From the NCBI GenBank assembly GCA_022494885.1, contig JAGVSM010002838.1, positions 1 to 64,000 of the forward strand: 64,000 nt of DNA, written 5' to 3'. This DNA is from Micrasema longulum (Eukaryota; Arthropoda; Insecta; Trichoptera; Brachycentridae). Below, piece after piece: positions 1 through 10,854 of the stretch (position 1 is the stretch's first letter; the number at the start of each line of letters is the position of its first letter). The notes under the pieces were generated by a model. That model had not been told where the DNA came from and searched no databases. It saw only the letters and a program-made list of their open reading frames with translations. The position numbers were made by a program, and so were the translations under genes.

Positions 1-944
1 TGAAAATAATATAATATCTAAAAATATATTACTTGTTTTCATAGTTAAGGTAAATGCCACTTTACATATAGTTTGGGACGAGTGTGTATCAAAGATAAAA
101 CTGTTTTAAATTTATTTTTTCTTTCCAATATTACCAAGACCTGCAAACTAACGGTTTACAATACATCCATCAAAATAGGTTGGAGTTTTGTGGGAGGAAA
201 GGTTCTGAAAACATCAAAACTTTTCTTATTGAGACAACGAAAAACCTGAAAACTGAACGCTTTGTTTTCAGCAACAGGGCTTTTCAGGCGATGCGTGCTT
301 ACAAAAGTTTCAGTTTCAAAGATTTTTTCGGCAAAACAAATAGTGAAAATGTTCCCTGCTGTGCTGATTTTTTCAAACATCAAGGTTCAGCCAGAAGTAG
401 AGGTTTGTTAGTACTTGTAGTAATTTTTTTGGTTTAATCTTTCAGCTTTATATCATATCAAATAATCTTAATAATATTTACAGCAACAACATTGTGATAT
501 TCTATTATTTAATTCTTTTACTATAAAAAATCTATTATTTGTTTTTTTTATTTTATTTATTTCTACTTTGAACCCCTTAATAAGGAAAAGTAAAGTTTTG
601 TTTGAAAACCAGCCCGCATATTTATTTTAATTAGAAATATGCCTGGTTTAGGCGGCAAAACCATCGAATAGAAAAAAATAAAAACATTTCACATGTGATG
701 TAGATGAAAGTAATAATCTAAAATAAAAGTAAGAATAAAATTTTTATTATGATTTTACAACATACATTTATTTATAGAGTAAAAAAAAAATCGTATTTTC
801 CTAATATTTCCATTGTTATTGAAAATATTGGTCTACAATTAATTAATGAATTTGATCCTTAAACCTGCATGCATTTAACTAGTTTTATTTTAATAAATAA
901 AAAAATAATGTTTTCACATATTACTGTGTTACTAATATATTTCT
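1..944. other. AT-rich stretch without a recognised gene
   Basis: This stretch is mostly poly-A/T and simple AT sequence. Positions 156-437 are less AT-rich and are open on both strands (75 codons minus, 85 codons plus). Neither translation shows a motif I recognise, and open frames on both strands of one short segment are a weak sign of coding. The segment may be a piece of an unidentified repeat. Nothing else is supported here. Confidence 0.5.
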
Positions 945-1575
945 GTGTCCCAGTGGATAAAAAATACAGACCTGAATATAAAAAAGAACCATAATCCTTG
1001 ACGAGTGTTTTTGACTCAATGTCTATTCTCAGGAAAAAACCGAAAAAAAATCGAGTAAAGATAAATCCGCCTAGTTGTGTAGTGGTTGGCGCATTTGCCT
1101 ACCATTCTTAAGGTGCAGGATACTATTCCTGTTTAGGTGGACGTGAAATATTTGTTTTAAAGGTGGTTTTACATTCCACATTTTGATTAGTGTATACTTG
1201 ATTCTTTGATATTTTTTTTGTTTTTTCAATTGTTCGTAAATTTTGTGCACGTTTGGTTTTTGAATATAAAAACCAGAGCCATTGAAGAGACTCCGAGGAG
1301 TGGGAATGACGTGTTGGGGTCTTTCTATACACCCTTCTCCCTCATCATGAATCTGTAAGAGTTTGTATTCATTGGGAATGTTTTTACTAACTTTCTTCTA
1401 TGCGCAGTTGACAGAGTTCTCCATGACTCTATAACAGCGGCGGGTGGATAGTGAGCTTTTTGTTTCCCCTCAATACATATTTTATTGTTCCTGTAGCGCA
1501 AGACTGATAACCTTACCTGCTGCGTAATGAAAATTATTCAGATACACTGCCACTTAGTGCGGATAGAAAAATGAT
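945..1575 (+). repeat. SINE family S1 copy, split by an unidentified insertion
   Basis: The left part (about 945-1160) carries the head seen in other S1 copies (GACGAGTGTTTTTGACTC near 1000, then a TCTCAGG box). A tRNA-like promoter region follows, with an A-box-like TAGTGGTTGGCGC near 1080. The B box has decayed. The right part (about 1485-1570) carries the conserved tail GCGCAAGACTGAT. Between them, about 1165-1485 has no counterpart in the other S1 copies and is probably a later insertion of unknown type. Related copies lie near 5.6, 8.2, 11.8, 15.7, 42.7, 46.1 and 53.8 kb. Confidence 0.6.
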
Positions 1576-1617
1576 AATGTTAATACAAGTATATAACCAC
1601 TAATGATCTTTTGAATA

Positions 1618-1665
1618 TCCACCGTTTTTGAGACGCATCCGTCTCTTCACCAGGACACTCATTAT
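1618..1665 (-). ncRNA. Degenerate hammerhead-ribozyme-like motif
   Basis: On the minus strand the sequence reads CTGGTGA, then a hairpin GAGACG-GATG-CGTCTC, then AAAAAC. The hammerhead core is CUGANGA, stem II, GAAA. This copy has one core change (A to G) and has lost the G of GAAA, so it should not cleave. It matches two motifs at 17.2-17.5 kb that share the stem but differ in the core. Such motifs are known in Penelope-like elements and retrozymes; the assignment here is inference. Confidence 0.4.
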
Positions 1666-1922
1666 TTCTCGGGAATATCAAGTAATAATGCTTTTTAAAA
1701 TCTATATTTCGACATGTGGTCAATGTATGCGATCTATCTACCTTTTGGTAATACAAGAATATCCGCTAAACACTTACATAATAAATATGAATTATATTCC
1801 ATCCTGAATTCTTCAACGGTTATTATAAAATATTATTATTAAAGTATGCATATTTTCATGCAACAAATTTTTTTTGTTGCGTTTTTCTACATACGTTGAA
1901 GTTAGTTATTCAATTCATTATT
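1666..1922. other. No recognised feature
   Basis: AT-rich sequence with no supported gene or element boundary. It separates the hammerhead-like motif from the mariner fossil. Confidence 0.5.
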
Positions 1923-2400
1923 TTAATATCTTGTTAGAAATCCATTCACTGCATGTGGGGAGCCGTGCATAAGCATTTTTATGCCCTCCTCAAAGAACTC
2001 TTCCGCCAGCCTCTTCCCCCCCTTCAGAACCTCTTTCTGCACCTGTTCGTCGGTTGAAAATTGAATTCCACCCACGTGTGTCTTCAGGGAGTTGAAAATA
2101 TGATAATCTGAAGGCGCTAAGTCTGGGGAATATGGAGAGTGGTTCAAAACATCTGAACCGGATGAGTCCATTAGAGCTTTAGTGGCTGTGTGAGGACGGG
2201 CGTTCTCATGCAACAAGCACGCTCCTTTTTTCAGCATTTTTCTCCTCTTGTTTTGAATTCTCCTGTCGATTTTTTTAAGGATGAAAAATATTGTTGTAGA
2301 TTAACGGTTTCCTCTTGAGGCAGAAATTGGACCAAAATGATGCCTTTTTGGTCCCAAAACACTAAAACTGTGATTTTTTGTCCGTAATTGTGGTTTTGAA
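1923..2400 (-). pseudogene. Mariner-family transposase, C-terminal fossil
   Basis: The minus-strand translation is the C-terminal half of a mariner (DD34D) transposase, the enzyme that cuts and pastes its own element. FWDQKG and the following region (about 2400-2290) are in one frame, and the 104-codon stretch 2237-1923 is in another, so there is a frameshift near 2285. Visible motifs are HENARPHTA (second catalytic position, family consensus HDNARPH, so D has become E) and SPYSPDLAPSDYHIF (third catalytic D kept). The N-terminal DNA-binding domain and first catalytic D are missing. No inverted repeats were identified. It is a dead, truncated copy. Confidence 0.85.
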
Positions 2401-2998
2401 TTTTTTGGAAGATTTATTATTATCAGATATTCACTTTAATATTTGAAAAAATGAATACGTTTTTTATTATTTAAAATTCTTAAAAATCTAAAAATATTCC
2501 TAAAATTAACACAGAAAACGTTTGAGCGCACGCAATCTACAATTTAAAACAATATTTTCAGTATACACATCTAAATACGTATGTGTATTTCTTATATCTA
2601 AGCACCTTGGCCTTGATAATTGATAGTATTCATTTGATGCGCTAGAATCTAGATACAACTCTTCATTTTGAGTCCAGTCTTATAACAAATGTTTGAATTT
2701 CCGCGCAGGCGCATTAAAGTCCATAACGTTGTCGTATTGTTCTACGAGACTTACCGAGATAAAAGCATCCAACTTGAGTAATGCAAAAAAAAAAACTATT
2801 CTAATAACGTATGGCATAATGTTTTAAATAGCGTGTTATTGAAATTAAAAAAAAAATTTAGAACATATCGAGTTTTAGGAAGTGTCCAAATGTTTAAAGC
2901 TTCACCGCTAGATGCTTCTGCTCCTGCGATCCGTTAATTTATACATGATCAACTATTAATAATTATTATTATAATGGAAAACATGCAACTTTAGAATC
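2401..2998. other. AT-rich stretch without a recognised gene
   Basis: No ORF or repeat boundary is supported. Around 2700-2760 and 2880-2935 the sequence is less AT-rich and has a few CpGs, but nothing can be assigned. Confidence 0.5.
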
Positions 2999-3194
2999 GG
3001 GTTGTGGTCCCGTGGCTAGTGTCTCGGACTCACGGATCGAAAACCCATGGTTTGAATCCCACTCTACCCCAACTTGATTCCCATTTTCTAATAGTGAGTT
3101 ATTTAGAACTCGTCGAAAATGGCCCTCAGAATTTAATACTTGCGTAAATTATAAAAACGCAAATATTTCTTTTTAAAATAAAAAAAAAAAAAAA
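2999..3194 (+). repeat. tRNA-derived SINE, family S2, copy 1
   Basis: The head is tRNA-like, with CCGTGGCTAGTG in the A-box region and a near-consensus B box GGTTTGAATCC at 3049-3059. A body follows (TTCTAATAGTGAGTTATTTA) and the copy ends in a poly-A tail at about 3176-3194. It aligns along its whole length with the copy at 38537-38722. SINEs of this form are transcribed by RNA polymerase III from the internal promoter and mobilised by a LINE. Confidence 0.85.
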
Positions 3195-3703
3195 CATAGG
3201 ATGACTTTCATAAAATAATACACCAAGTGCACTTCACAAAAGTGATTCTATTCAATATTTATTTTAATTAGGGTATCTACCTACATGTACTATCACACCC
3301 ACTAAATGTTAGAACATAATTATTTTTTTCAGCATCCCCACTGATAATATTCACCGCACGCGCCTGGTAATGAGCAACCCACCTTTCATATCTAGTCACA
3401 ACAGACCTCAGAAAATTTTGACTTTGGTGTTTTTCCTTCCGCGAGTAGCAAGCGGATCATAGCGCGTTCTTGCACTTGGCGGGATTTCTGACGGACATTG
3501 TTCACGCAACTGGACACTACAACGCGCGTTTACGTACTACCGTGTTCCTACGATGCTCGCTTTGTCAAGTGATCCCCCTCAAGCACTCAGTGTTGCCAAC
3601 CTTCAAATAATAAAACACCCCGTTATGCTCACCGTACACTAAATTTTAGAACAAGCGTCATTTAAATTCAAAAGTCTGATTTCATTTTGAAGTGCAGTCA
3701 GTG
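3195..3703. other. Intergenic stretch with a CpG-rich island at 3345-3600
   Basis: Positions 3345-3600 are clearly richer in G+C and CpG than the surroundings (runs such as CACCGCACGCGCC and CAACGCGCGTTTACG). The segment has no long ORF and no match that I can see elsewhere in the window. It could be a promoter or first exon, or a fragment of an unrecognised transposon or LTR. Confidence 0.4.
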
Positions 3704-3773
3704 CATTCCATTTTTTTTGGGAATTGATCATGAAAAAGATCATTCATGATCAATTCTCAAAAAAAATGGAATG
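3704..3773. repeat. 31-bp inverted repeat (hairpin) next to a LINE truncation point
   Basis: The arms 3704-3734 and 3743-3773 are reverse complements with one mismatch, separated by an 8-nt spacer. A direct repeat follows: ATGAAAAAGATCATTC occurs at 3730-3745 and again at 3776-3791, just before LINE A begins. The structure looks like a templated insertion or snap-back event at the integration junction. Confidence 0.85.
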
Positions 3774-3797
3774 ATAATGAAAAAGATCATTCTTACC

Positions 3798-4590
3798 CAT
3801 AAGTACTAAATGCACTCTTGTACAAGCATTACTACTACCCATTCTAGATTACGCTGATGTTTCCATGACTGGTTTAAGCTGTGAGTAACTCGATAAACTT
3901 GAACGACTTCAGAATACATGCATAAGGTACATTTTTGGTCTTGGGAAATATGACCACATTTCTGATTATCGTAGGCAACTGAAATGGCTCAAAATTAGAC
4001 AACGGAGAGACTACCACTCCCTCTCACTTCTGTTCAATGTACTTTATAGTCCTAACGCTCCTATATACCTGCGTGAAAAATTTCAACGCTTATCAGTTCA
4101 TGGTTTACTTCTTCGTTCTAATTCTCAAGGCACTCTCTTAATACCCATCCACAATTCCTCTTTCTTCTCTAACTCATATAGTGTCCATGCAGCTCGACTG
4201 TGGAATCATCTCCCATCCGCCATCAAAGATGTTGCTACATTATCTCTGTTTAAATCACGTCTGAAGAAACATCTCCTTTCTCTTCCTTAATATCTCCTCC
4301 TTTCCTTTTTCCTCTTTCCTCTTTCCTCTTTTTTCCTTTTTCCCATTGAGTAATAGTTTTGATTTAAGGTAATTTATAAACAAATACGTTTATTTCTATT
4401 TTTATATATTTTAAACTTTTTAATCTTTTTTTTTTCTATTGAATATGTTCTGTAACTTGAATTATAAAAATAAAACTTTTATTTTATTGGTTGGTTGGAA
4501 GAAATTGCCATTTGGCAATGAGCCCGCCAATGTACAAATAACATTATGTACAAAAAGTTAAATAAACAAAAAATAAAATAAAAACCTATT
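3798..4590 (+). mobile_element. LINE family A, copy 1: reverse transcriptase C-terminus and 3' UTR
   Basis: Coding remains run from about 3808 to 4290 in one frame and give the C-terminal domain of a Jockey/CR1-type non-LTR polyprotein. Recognisable pieces are LLPILDYADV, RLQNTCIRYIFGLGKYDHIS and AARLWNHLPSAIKD, ending in a stop at 4288-4290. One internal stop (TAA near 3886) breaks it. The 3' UTR holds a pyrimidine-rich tract, a short hairpin ATTGCC-ATTT-GGCAAT at 4504-4519, and an A-rich tail at about 4557-4590. The 5' end, including the catalytic FADD region, is missing. Other copies are at 32.9, 38.1 and 54.4 kb. Confidence 0.85.
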
Positions 4591-4889
4591 AGTTGAATCA
4601 CCTACCTGAAATAAGAACCTCTTGTAGTAAAATAGTCTACTTAGACATGGCTCGTTTCTCGAGTACTCTCTTTACATCAAATCGTCTATCTTGCACTTTA
4701 GCACCCTTATGCTCTAGTTAACACCCCCTTTGTTCAAATTATATGTCCCTATTTATGGCGGTAAAAAAATGCATTCTGTTACATGAAAAAGGAGAGATGT
4801 GAGTAAAAAATATGCGAAATATCTCCTCATGTTTGAGAGAAAAATTCTAAGAAAGGTATTTAGAGCTGCAGAGGAAAACTGAATTTGGA
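4591..4889. other. No recognised feature
   Basis: AT-rich sequence between LINE A and the foldback element. No ORF, promoter or repeat is supported. Confidence 0.5.
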
Positions 4890-5430
4890 GAATAAAATCA
4901 AACAAATTTGGAAAATCCAGTGACCGGCTTCATCGCTTTTGCGACATCTTCGAAACTGGTATCTTTATAAAGAAGTTAAATATATTTATACAAAACAGAG
5001 GTAAGGACACATAATGAAAAATTATATAAAAGTAAATCAAATATCTCACACTCACGAAGGATGGGGCATTAAAATAAAATACTTAAACTCATATAAATAG
5101 CATTATATCATCTCATTAGTTGACCCAGAAAAAAATTGATAATGATCCTTAAGATAAAAATAACTTTATTTAATTTACTTTTAAATAATTTTTAATTATC
5201 TATCCTTACCTCTGTTTTGTATAAATACATTGAACTCCTTAAAAAAGATACCAGTCTCGAAGATGAAACCGGTCACTGGATTTTCCAAATTTGTGGATCA
5301 AAGTATCACTCGTCTTTTATTTATATAATAAATTACAATGAACTTCCATCAATAATTTCCACTTACAAACTTAAATGTTTTGGAGAATACAGTCAAATCA
5401 AAAAATCTATCAGCCCAACATAGTACAATG
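4890..5430. repeat. Foldback (palindromic) element, copy 1
   Basis: The segment 4895-5013 and the reverse complement of 5203-5302 are homologous. Both contain AAATTTGGAAAATCCAGTGA, GGTATCTTT and TATACAAAACAGAGGTAAGG, and they form arms of about 100 bp around a 190-bp AT-rich centre. The right arm extends outward (5303-5400) into sequence shared with 15.25-15.35 kb (ATAATAAATTACAATG). The 5217-5423 ORF lies on the right arm and is probably incidental. This resembles a foldback/MITE-type element; no transposase is visible. Confidence 0.7.
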
Positions 5431-5574
5431 TTGGTTGACTCAAACTCCGATAGCTAAATAGAGCGGGGTGTGGATGTTATCAGGGCATCAGGAACTTGAG
5501 GAGTATAATTTATGTCAGAATAGAGAACGATAGCCACGAATATTGAAGAAGGTCAAAATTATGGTTCTGTCACA

Positions 5575-5700
5575 TTTCTGTGTCCGGGAAGAGAAATAAT
5601 ATCTAAAAAATAAAACCAGAACCCTGGACGAGTGTTTTCGGCTCGATGACAGTTTTTTGTAGGAAAAAGTCCTGACTTTTTAGCAGAACATAGAATTGGC
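5575..5700 (+). repeat. SINE S1 head fragment
   Basis: The fragment carries the S1 head CCAGAACCCTGGACGAGTG followed by TTTTCGGCTCGATG. It stops before the tRNA-like part. Confidence 0.6.
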
Positions 5701-8050
5701 CGTATTGCACTATTATTGTCTTTTTTTTTACGTTGTGGACTGACTGTTTTCTGGATAACTACGTTAAGTTATATAAAGAGTTATTTACGAAGAAAATAAC
5801 ATTTCTCTAATAGTCAATGAAATGATCGCAAATACTTTACTATTTTTTTTATTTAAAACATGTTTAACTTATTATAATCAATTGATTTTCAGAAATTCGG
5901 ATGACGCGCAGTCTCGTCAGTTGGCACATATTTATAGGTAACGAAGCCTAAGTTGAGGCGATCACAGTACCCTGACAAGCATAGATATTAAATACAGAGT
6001 GATTATTTTCTCTACATGTTTTATTTTATTTCTTGAATATTATTTACAAATATTTTCTTTTATTTTAAAACGAAGATAGAATGAAGTAAGCATACAAAAA
6101 TGATAATGTGTTTATTTATTTAATTCAGAAGTATTCATGTTTATTTATTTATCTTATCAAATGTGTTTTATGTAATATAATGAAACATTTTATAGTAACA
6201 CTATTTATCTTAATGTTAGGTTGTTGATTATTGGTATTGGTGTTTTATTATTGAATTCTTTGTAAGGATTAGGATTATTACCATAATGTTTGCCTTGTTA
6301 TTAAAATCGAATAATACTGGAGAGACGGGAAAACCTTTAATTAACATTCGACGCATACGTCTAGTAATTAATAATTAAAATTAGTATTGTGTCATGATAA
6401 AGTAAACACCTACGCCATAGCAAACGGATCATTCTCAAGCGTGCACACAAATTAAAACAGCAGGAAAAACTGATAGTTAATGATAAAGACATTCGTAAAT
6501 GGATATTTGGGACATATAATATGTATTTCGTTTTCTGACAGAACTAAATTAATTAAAAATTGAAGCTAAAGAAATGATAAATTAAAATCAACATTGGTAA
6601 AGCGTCTGTTTACCTACTAAAAACAAAAGTATAAGATAAAAACCTTTGTTACTCATGAAATATCTATTAAAACTAATTTATTTACCACAATATTATAAAA
6701 TGATATGGAAATAATATGTTTAGTCTTCCAGCAGATAAAACGAAAAGCACGAAAATAATAAATATTATACGATATAGTGGTGAGCGTGTTTGGTTGCCGT
6801 GTATGAGGTAAGGTATTTAGTTTTAATTCTAATTTTGTCTTTTTATTCCATGTATTATATTTATGATACGAGTATTATATTTTTAATGCATACACCAAAA
6901 TACTTATTTTTTTTATTATTTACCACGAATCAGCATCGAAATTAAACAAGATTTACTTGTATACACTGGAATTGCTTTGCTACCACAGCATAATCGTCCG
7001 CTATTATTATTATTTTTTGTCATTGTATCTCTCAGTAAATTATACGAAAACAAATAAAAAATCATTTTTTAATTAATTTAAAAACCATACTGTACCTAGG
7101 TTATAATAATTCTAATCATGTCATAAATTATACCTGGAAATACGGGCCATTTGACACAGTGGTATAATCCGCACAGTACAATAATATAACCGAAGGTGGG
7201 TTGATATTTATAAAATTTTAGTTATTTTCTTAAATTAAATTAATTTATTTAATGTCAGGCAAACGCAAAAAGGAGACTAATCTCCACTTGATTTACTTTT
7301 GCATGATTTTCACCCAAGAGTAGCCCCTGAATTAATTAAAAATAAATACAACATAATATAATCAATGTCAATCCATCCTAATTTTACCGTGCCGTGTGGA
7401 TTTAGACGATTCGTGTTAATTGGGCCTACACGTTCAATGAACACACACTATTGTATCCTTAGGAACCTGTAGAGACACACTAATACTTAGGCTGTTTGAG
7501 TGTATGGGATGGCCTCAACTAGGATTGAGTTACCTATACCGCACGGTGCAAATAATGTTGGCGTTATGTTTACATAATATTAATCTAAGGGAATGTCACG
7601 AGCCATTGGTCTGGCAAAACACACTCGACGTCGTTCCGAATAATCGTTATTACTTATGGCGACCCTTCTTTGTGGCTACTCGGAATATATATTGGTAGCC
7701 ATCAGAAAAATGATTCGTCTGTAATCAAAATTAAAGAAAAGAGAAAAGAGGCGGGCGGGAAAAAAGGACTAGTCAGAAAATGCTTGTAATGACTTTGTGT
7801 CTGGGTGTCAGCATACAATTCTACATGTGAAATAAATCTAGGTGGTGAGCGTACAAAATTGGTCTAATTTTGATGTTTACTTATTCATTAATAAAACTTA
7901 TATTACAAACTTATTAAAATTTTAACATACTATGCGAAAAAACTATCTGAAAGTACTGTGTTGTATCCTGAGGTCGGGAAATTATCGCTTGATAATCGTA
8001 GTCTCTTTTTATCTTGTTTATATGTTTTTTTAAAAAGAAAACAAATATAT
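5701..8050. other. Long AT-rich stretch without a recognised gene
   Basis: Mostly AT-rich with many stops in all frames. Positions 7378-7428 (ATTTTACCGTGCCGTGTGG onward) match 46615-46670, so a short interspersed repeat is present. A 64-codon ORF at 7504-7698 in a less AT-rich patch has no recognisable motif. Nothing else is supported. Confidence 0.45.
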
Positions 8051-8130
8051 TCGTTCATGTAATTTAGATCCAAATTTGTTGCAACAGAGAGGGAAAACAT
8101 TTTTGAGAAGGCAATATGGACGTTGCTATA
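8050..8130 (+). repeat. Repeat R, terminal fragment
   Basis: The segment AACAGAGAGGGAAAACATTT with flanking sequence matches the end of repeat R copies at 24.76, 40.11 and 49.47 kb. Only about 80 bp is present. Confidence 0.6.
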
Positions 8131-8149
8131 ATTTTTTTATTTTTTTTTT

Positions 8150-8390
8150 GTGACTGTATTTTATTATTTTTTTATATGATTAATCCTGTTGGTCTTATGG
8201 TGGAATTATCAAATGTGCATTTGCTTTTCACGTAAGTGGTTTCAGGTTCGATTTCCGACATGGTTGACGTCAAATAATTATTTAAAAAGTCATTTCATAC
8301 TAGTATATTTTTAAGTCTTTGGACTGGCACCTGAAGCGTAAAATAGATAATCTTACGTTCATGTAACAGAAATAAAATCAATACATGCTG
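8150..8390 (+). repeat. SINE S1 copy (tRNA-like part and tail)
   Basis: The A-box-like segment TCTTATGGTGGAATTATC is followed by a near-perfect B box GGTTCGATTTCC (about 8247-8258). The conserved S1 tail GGACTGGCACCTGAAGCGTA lies near 8320-8340, then AATCTTACGTTCATG. The head is absent or decayed. Confidence 0.7.
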
Positions 8391-9351
8391 CGATTGGCGT
8401 ACCAATACAGTGTCATATGTACCATGAGTTGTGAAAAAGGAATAATGATGGTGATTAGTAGTTTATACTCAACTCATGGGAAATTAAAAACAATTGTTTG
8501 ATGATGTAAAAAATGACGAAACTAACAACTGAACACTTAAAATAAGTAAACTTAAGTATCGATTTCTTCTAAGGTAAAAAAATACTGATGAGTAAAAGTG
8601 ATTTGTAACCAGATTCGATATTTCAACTTATGTGCGTCGCGCCGACAAAAACGGGCGGGTTGACATTGTAGTCTTAGGAGTAAAAAAAAACATTTGGGAC
8701 AGTACATAAACTAAAACAATATTATGACGAGATTCTTATAAGTAATATTATTAGTATTATGACGAGAAGTAATTTCGCCCGAGTTCGATAGGGATCATAT
8801 TAGGATCTATGTTAGGATTTTGCCAGTAGTGTCATGATAATTTGATGTTCCTCTGTGAATTGGTATTGATACATATTGTTTTTCTTCTGTTGCTTGAGTG
8901 CATATTGTATAGGGCAAATTATATTTATATTTTCTATATGGATTTGGGTTTCGTGTCGTTGTTTGATTTGTTTGTATTACTACGTTCTTCTTCCTTTCCG
9001 AGGCGGGATCTGGAGCGTGCGGCCGTGGTCTCAATTTGGAACTAACACTGTATTCCTTCACTGTCATACTGGGAAATTAGAAAAAGATGATTGACTGACC
9101 ATGTGTATTTGATTGATCACAAATTGACAATACTGCAGTGAGGGGTACAATGAAAGCTTTTAAAGTTTCTTTGTTTTGTTATTTCCGCGGTTTGATTGTA
9201 AAGAAATATTAAATTTTCACTTTATTAGTTTAAAAAAATATATATATTGATATGCGAAACTGAAGAAAGACTCAAGTCTTTATAAACAGTTTTGGGAAAG
9301 GGGTAGACGCTTTCATTGTATTGCAACAATACATAATATCAATTAAAAGTA
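8391..9351. other. Stretch with one unassigned minus-strand ORF
   Basis: Mostly AT-rich. Positions 9067-8807 (-) give an 86-codon ORF starting at ATG, rich in N, T, P and K, with no motif I recognise. The plus strand of the same segment is also open in two frames, which lowers confidence that any is real. A less AT-rich patch lies near 8990-9040. Confidence 0.35.
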
Positions 9352-10486
9352 GTAGGGGAGAGTGGGGCATGATGGGGCCTTTAAGGTAATACGTCAATAA
9401 AACGCGTTTTTTTTTAAATCCTTTAAAATAAGTTTTTTTTATAAACTTTGATCTTTAATCTAACAAACGTGTTACAAAAAAACTAAAAATAAGATAAAAA
9501 AACTAGTGAAATAAATCAATTAAAAACAGTCGTAATTATCCCGTCTTGCTCCTCTGGTGGGGAAAGATGGGGTACTGCCTACTGCGGTTCGCAACTAGGA
9601 CAGACAAGGATGGTGTCTTAGTTTTTTTTGTCTACTCCAGCGCATGAACAGTGTGCCAAACTCTGGCATATTTGACACGCTATCCAGCCTTTATTTGACT
9701 CAACGTATGACCCTCTACAAAACAGGCACTCTGTATCATCTTCATCATTTATGGAAGAAGAGTTACGTCTTGATCGTTTCGATGGCTACTTTATTTTCAT
9801 TAAAAACTTTATGTTCAGGACCTAAAAGAACCTCCACCTTATCTATCCTATTATTATTTTGCCTGGCCAATATAACTTTTCGCTACAAAGTAGTTTGAGG
9901 AATTGAATAAAATCTTGCAGCTAGTTTATATTCTTTTCTCCGTTCTAAAATGTCTTCTTTATCTCGATTCATGGATTCCTTTGACCAACTCTCCCTCTTG
10001 GTCTTTCAAACGTAGTTTCGGACCATATTCTGCTTACACAAAGAAAATAAAAACTGTTACTACATTGTGTTCAAGCAATGAGGTAAGATGGGGTACCGAT
10101 ACCCTGTCTTGCCCCTTTTACTATGCTTGTTAACAACGCTTATTGTTTACGAAATACAATTTCTCTGGAAATAATTGATGAACTGACTGTAAATTACAAT
10201 ACTTTGAGCTTGGAAAGCGACCATCAGCCAGTTAAAATCAAGATATGATTCCTTTAATGTCACAAGCAGCAAAACTCGATAAAATAATGTAAAATTTGCA
10301 AAAAACACGTTAAGTATCACTGCGTATCGGAGCGTGCACACATGTCCGCTGCAATTGCATCATTGGTGGGGGGTCTAAGGAGATCATCAAATGGCGTAAT
10401 GTGCTCGGAGCTACTCGGCAGATTTTGGCTTTTATCGCAGGGCCCCATCTTGCCCCACTACCCCATCATGCCCCACCTTCCCCTAC
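9352..10486 (-). mobile_element. Pogo-type DNA transposon with 27-bp terminal inverted repeats
   Basis: The left end starts GTAGGGGAGAGTGGGGCATG and the right end, read inverted, starts GTAGGGGAAGGTGGGGCATG. About 24 of 27 positions agree, and TA flanks both ends (9350-9351, 10487-10488), as expected for Tc1/mariner/pogo target duplication. Subterminal G-rich repeats (GATGGGGTAC at about 9567 and 10087) may be transposase-binding sites. The minus strand encodes a shortened transposase. At 1135 bp the element is too short to be autonomous: the central DDE domain is deleted while both ends of the protein remain. Confidence 0.85.
9579..10026 (-). pseudogene. Pogo-type transposase remnant: HTH start and zinc-finger end
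   Basis: The minus strand starts MVRNY (ATG at 10026-10024) and continues through KTKRESWSKESMN and EYKLAARFYSIPQTTL, a psq/pogo-type helix-turn-helix that binds DNA. In-frame stops follow MVRNYV and PQTTL. After the N-terminal part the sequence jumps, with a frameshift near 9780, to an acidic, Ser-rich linker (NSSSINDEDD). A C4HC3-like zinc finger follows: CLFC, W, ACQIC, AHCSCAG and CPSC, in C-X2-C/C-X2-C/H-X2-C/C-X2-C order, ending at TAG 9581-9579. A stop also interrupts it before CPSC. Insect pogo transposases carry a similar C-terminal PHD-like finger. The roughly 300-residue catalytic DDE domain is absent, so the product cannot be active. Confidence 0.8.
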
Positions 10487-10854
10487 TAGTAAAGTTTTGA
10501 AAAACATAAAGGAAGACGCAAAAGACAATGAGAAAATCTTATTCGATTATGTCAATATTTTACCCATTAGTAGTTCCAGTAGCGATCTGATTTCCCAACA
10601 AACGGTTAGAACTTTTTTAGCACAGAGACAATACTCTTTCATCCTTTGTTAATGCTATTCTGTCTCAAATTTGTTTCTAGATATCGGTTTAATAGTACCT
10701 ACCAGAAAAGGTATATACATATACATAATACAAGGCTAGCTCAATGTAGGCAAGGCTTATCAGTACCGAGGTTATTAAACAAGTATGGCCAAAAAACACT
10801 TTATTACACAAACTCCAAAAAAATTATAAATATTTAAAACATAATATTGCTGAA
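10487..10854. other. No recognised feature
   Basis: AT-rich sequence to the right of the pogo element. Short ORFs here lack motifs. Confidence 0.5.

Noticed and set aside
180..437. 85-codon plus-strand ORF
   Set aside because: The complementary strand is equally open, there is no motif, and no splice or start context favours either.
3049..3059. Functional tRNA gene
   Set aside because: The B box is good, but arms do not pair as a cloverleaf, a non-tRNA body and poly-A tail follow, and a second copy exists, so it is a SINE.
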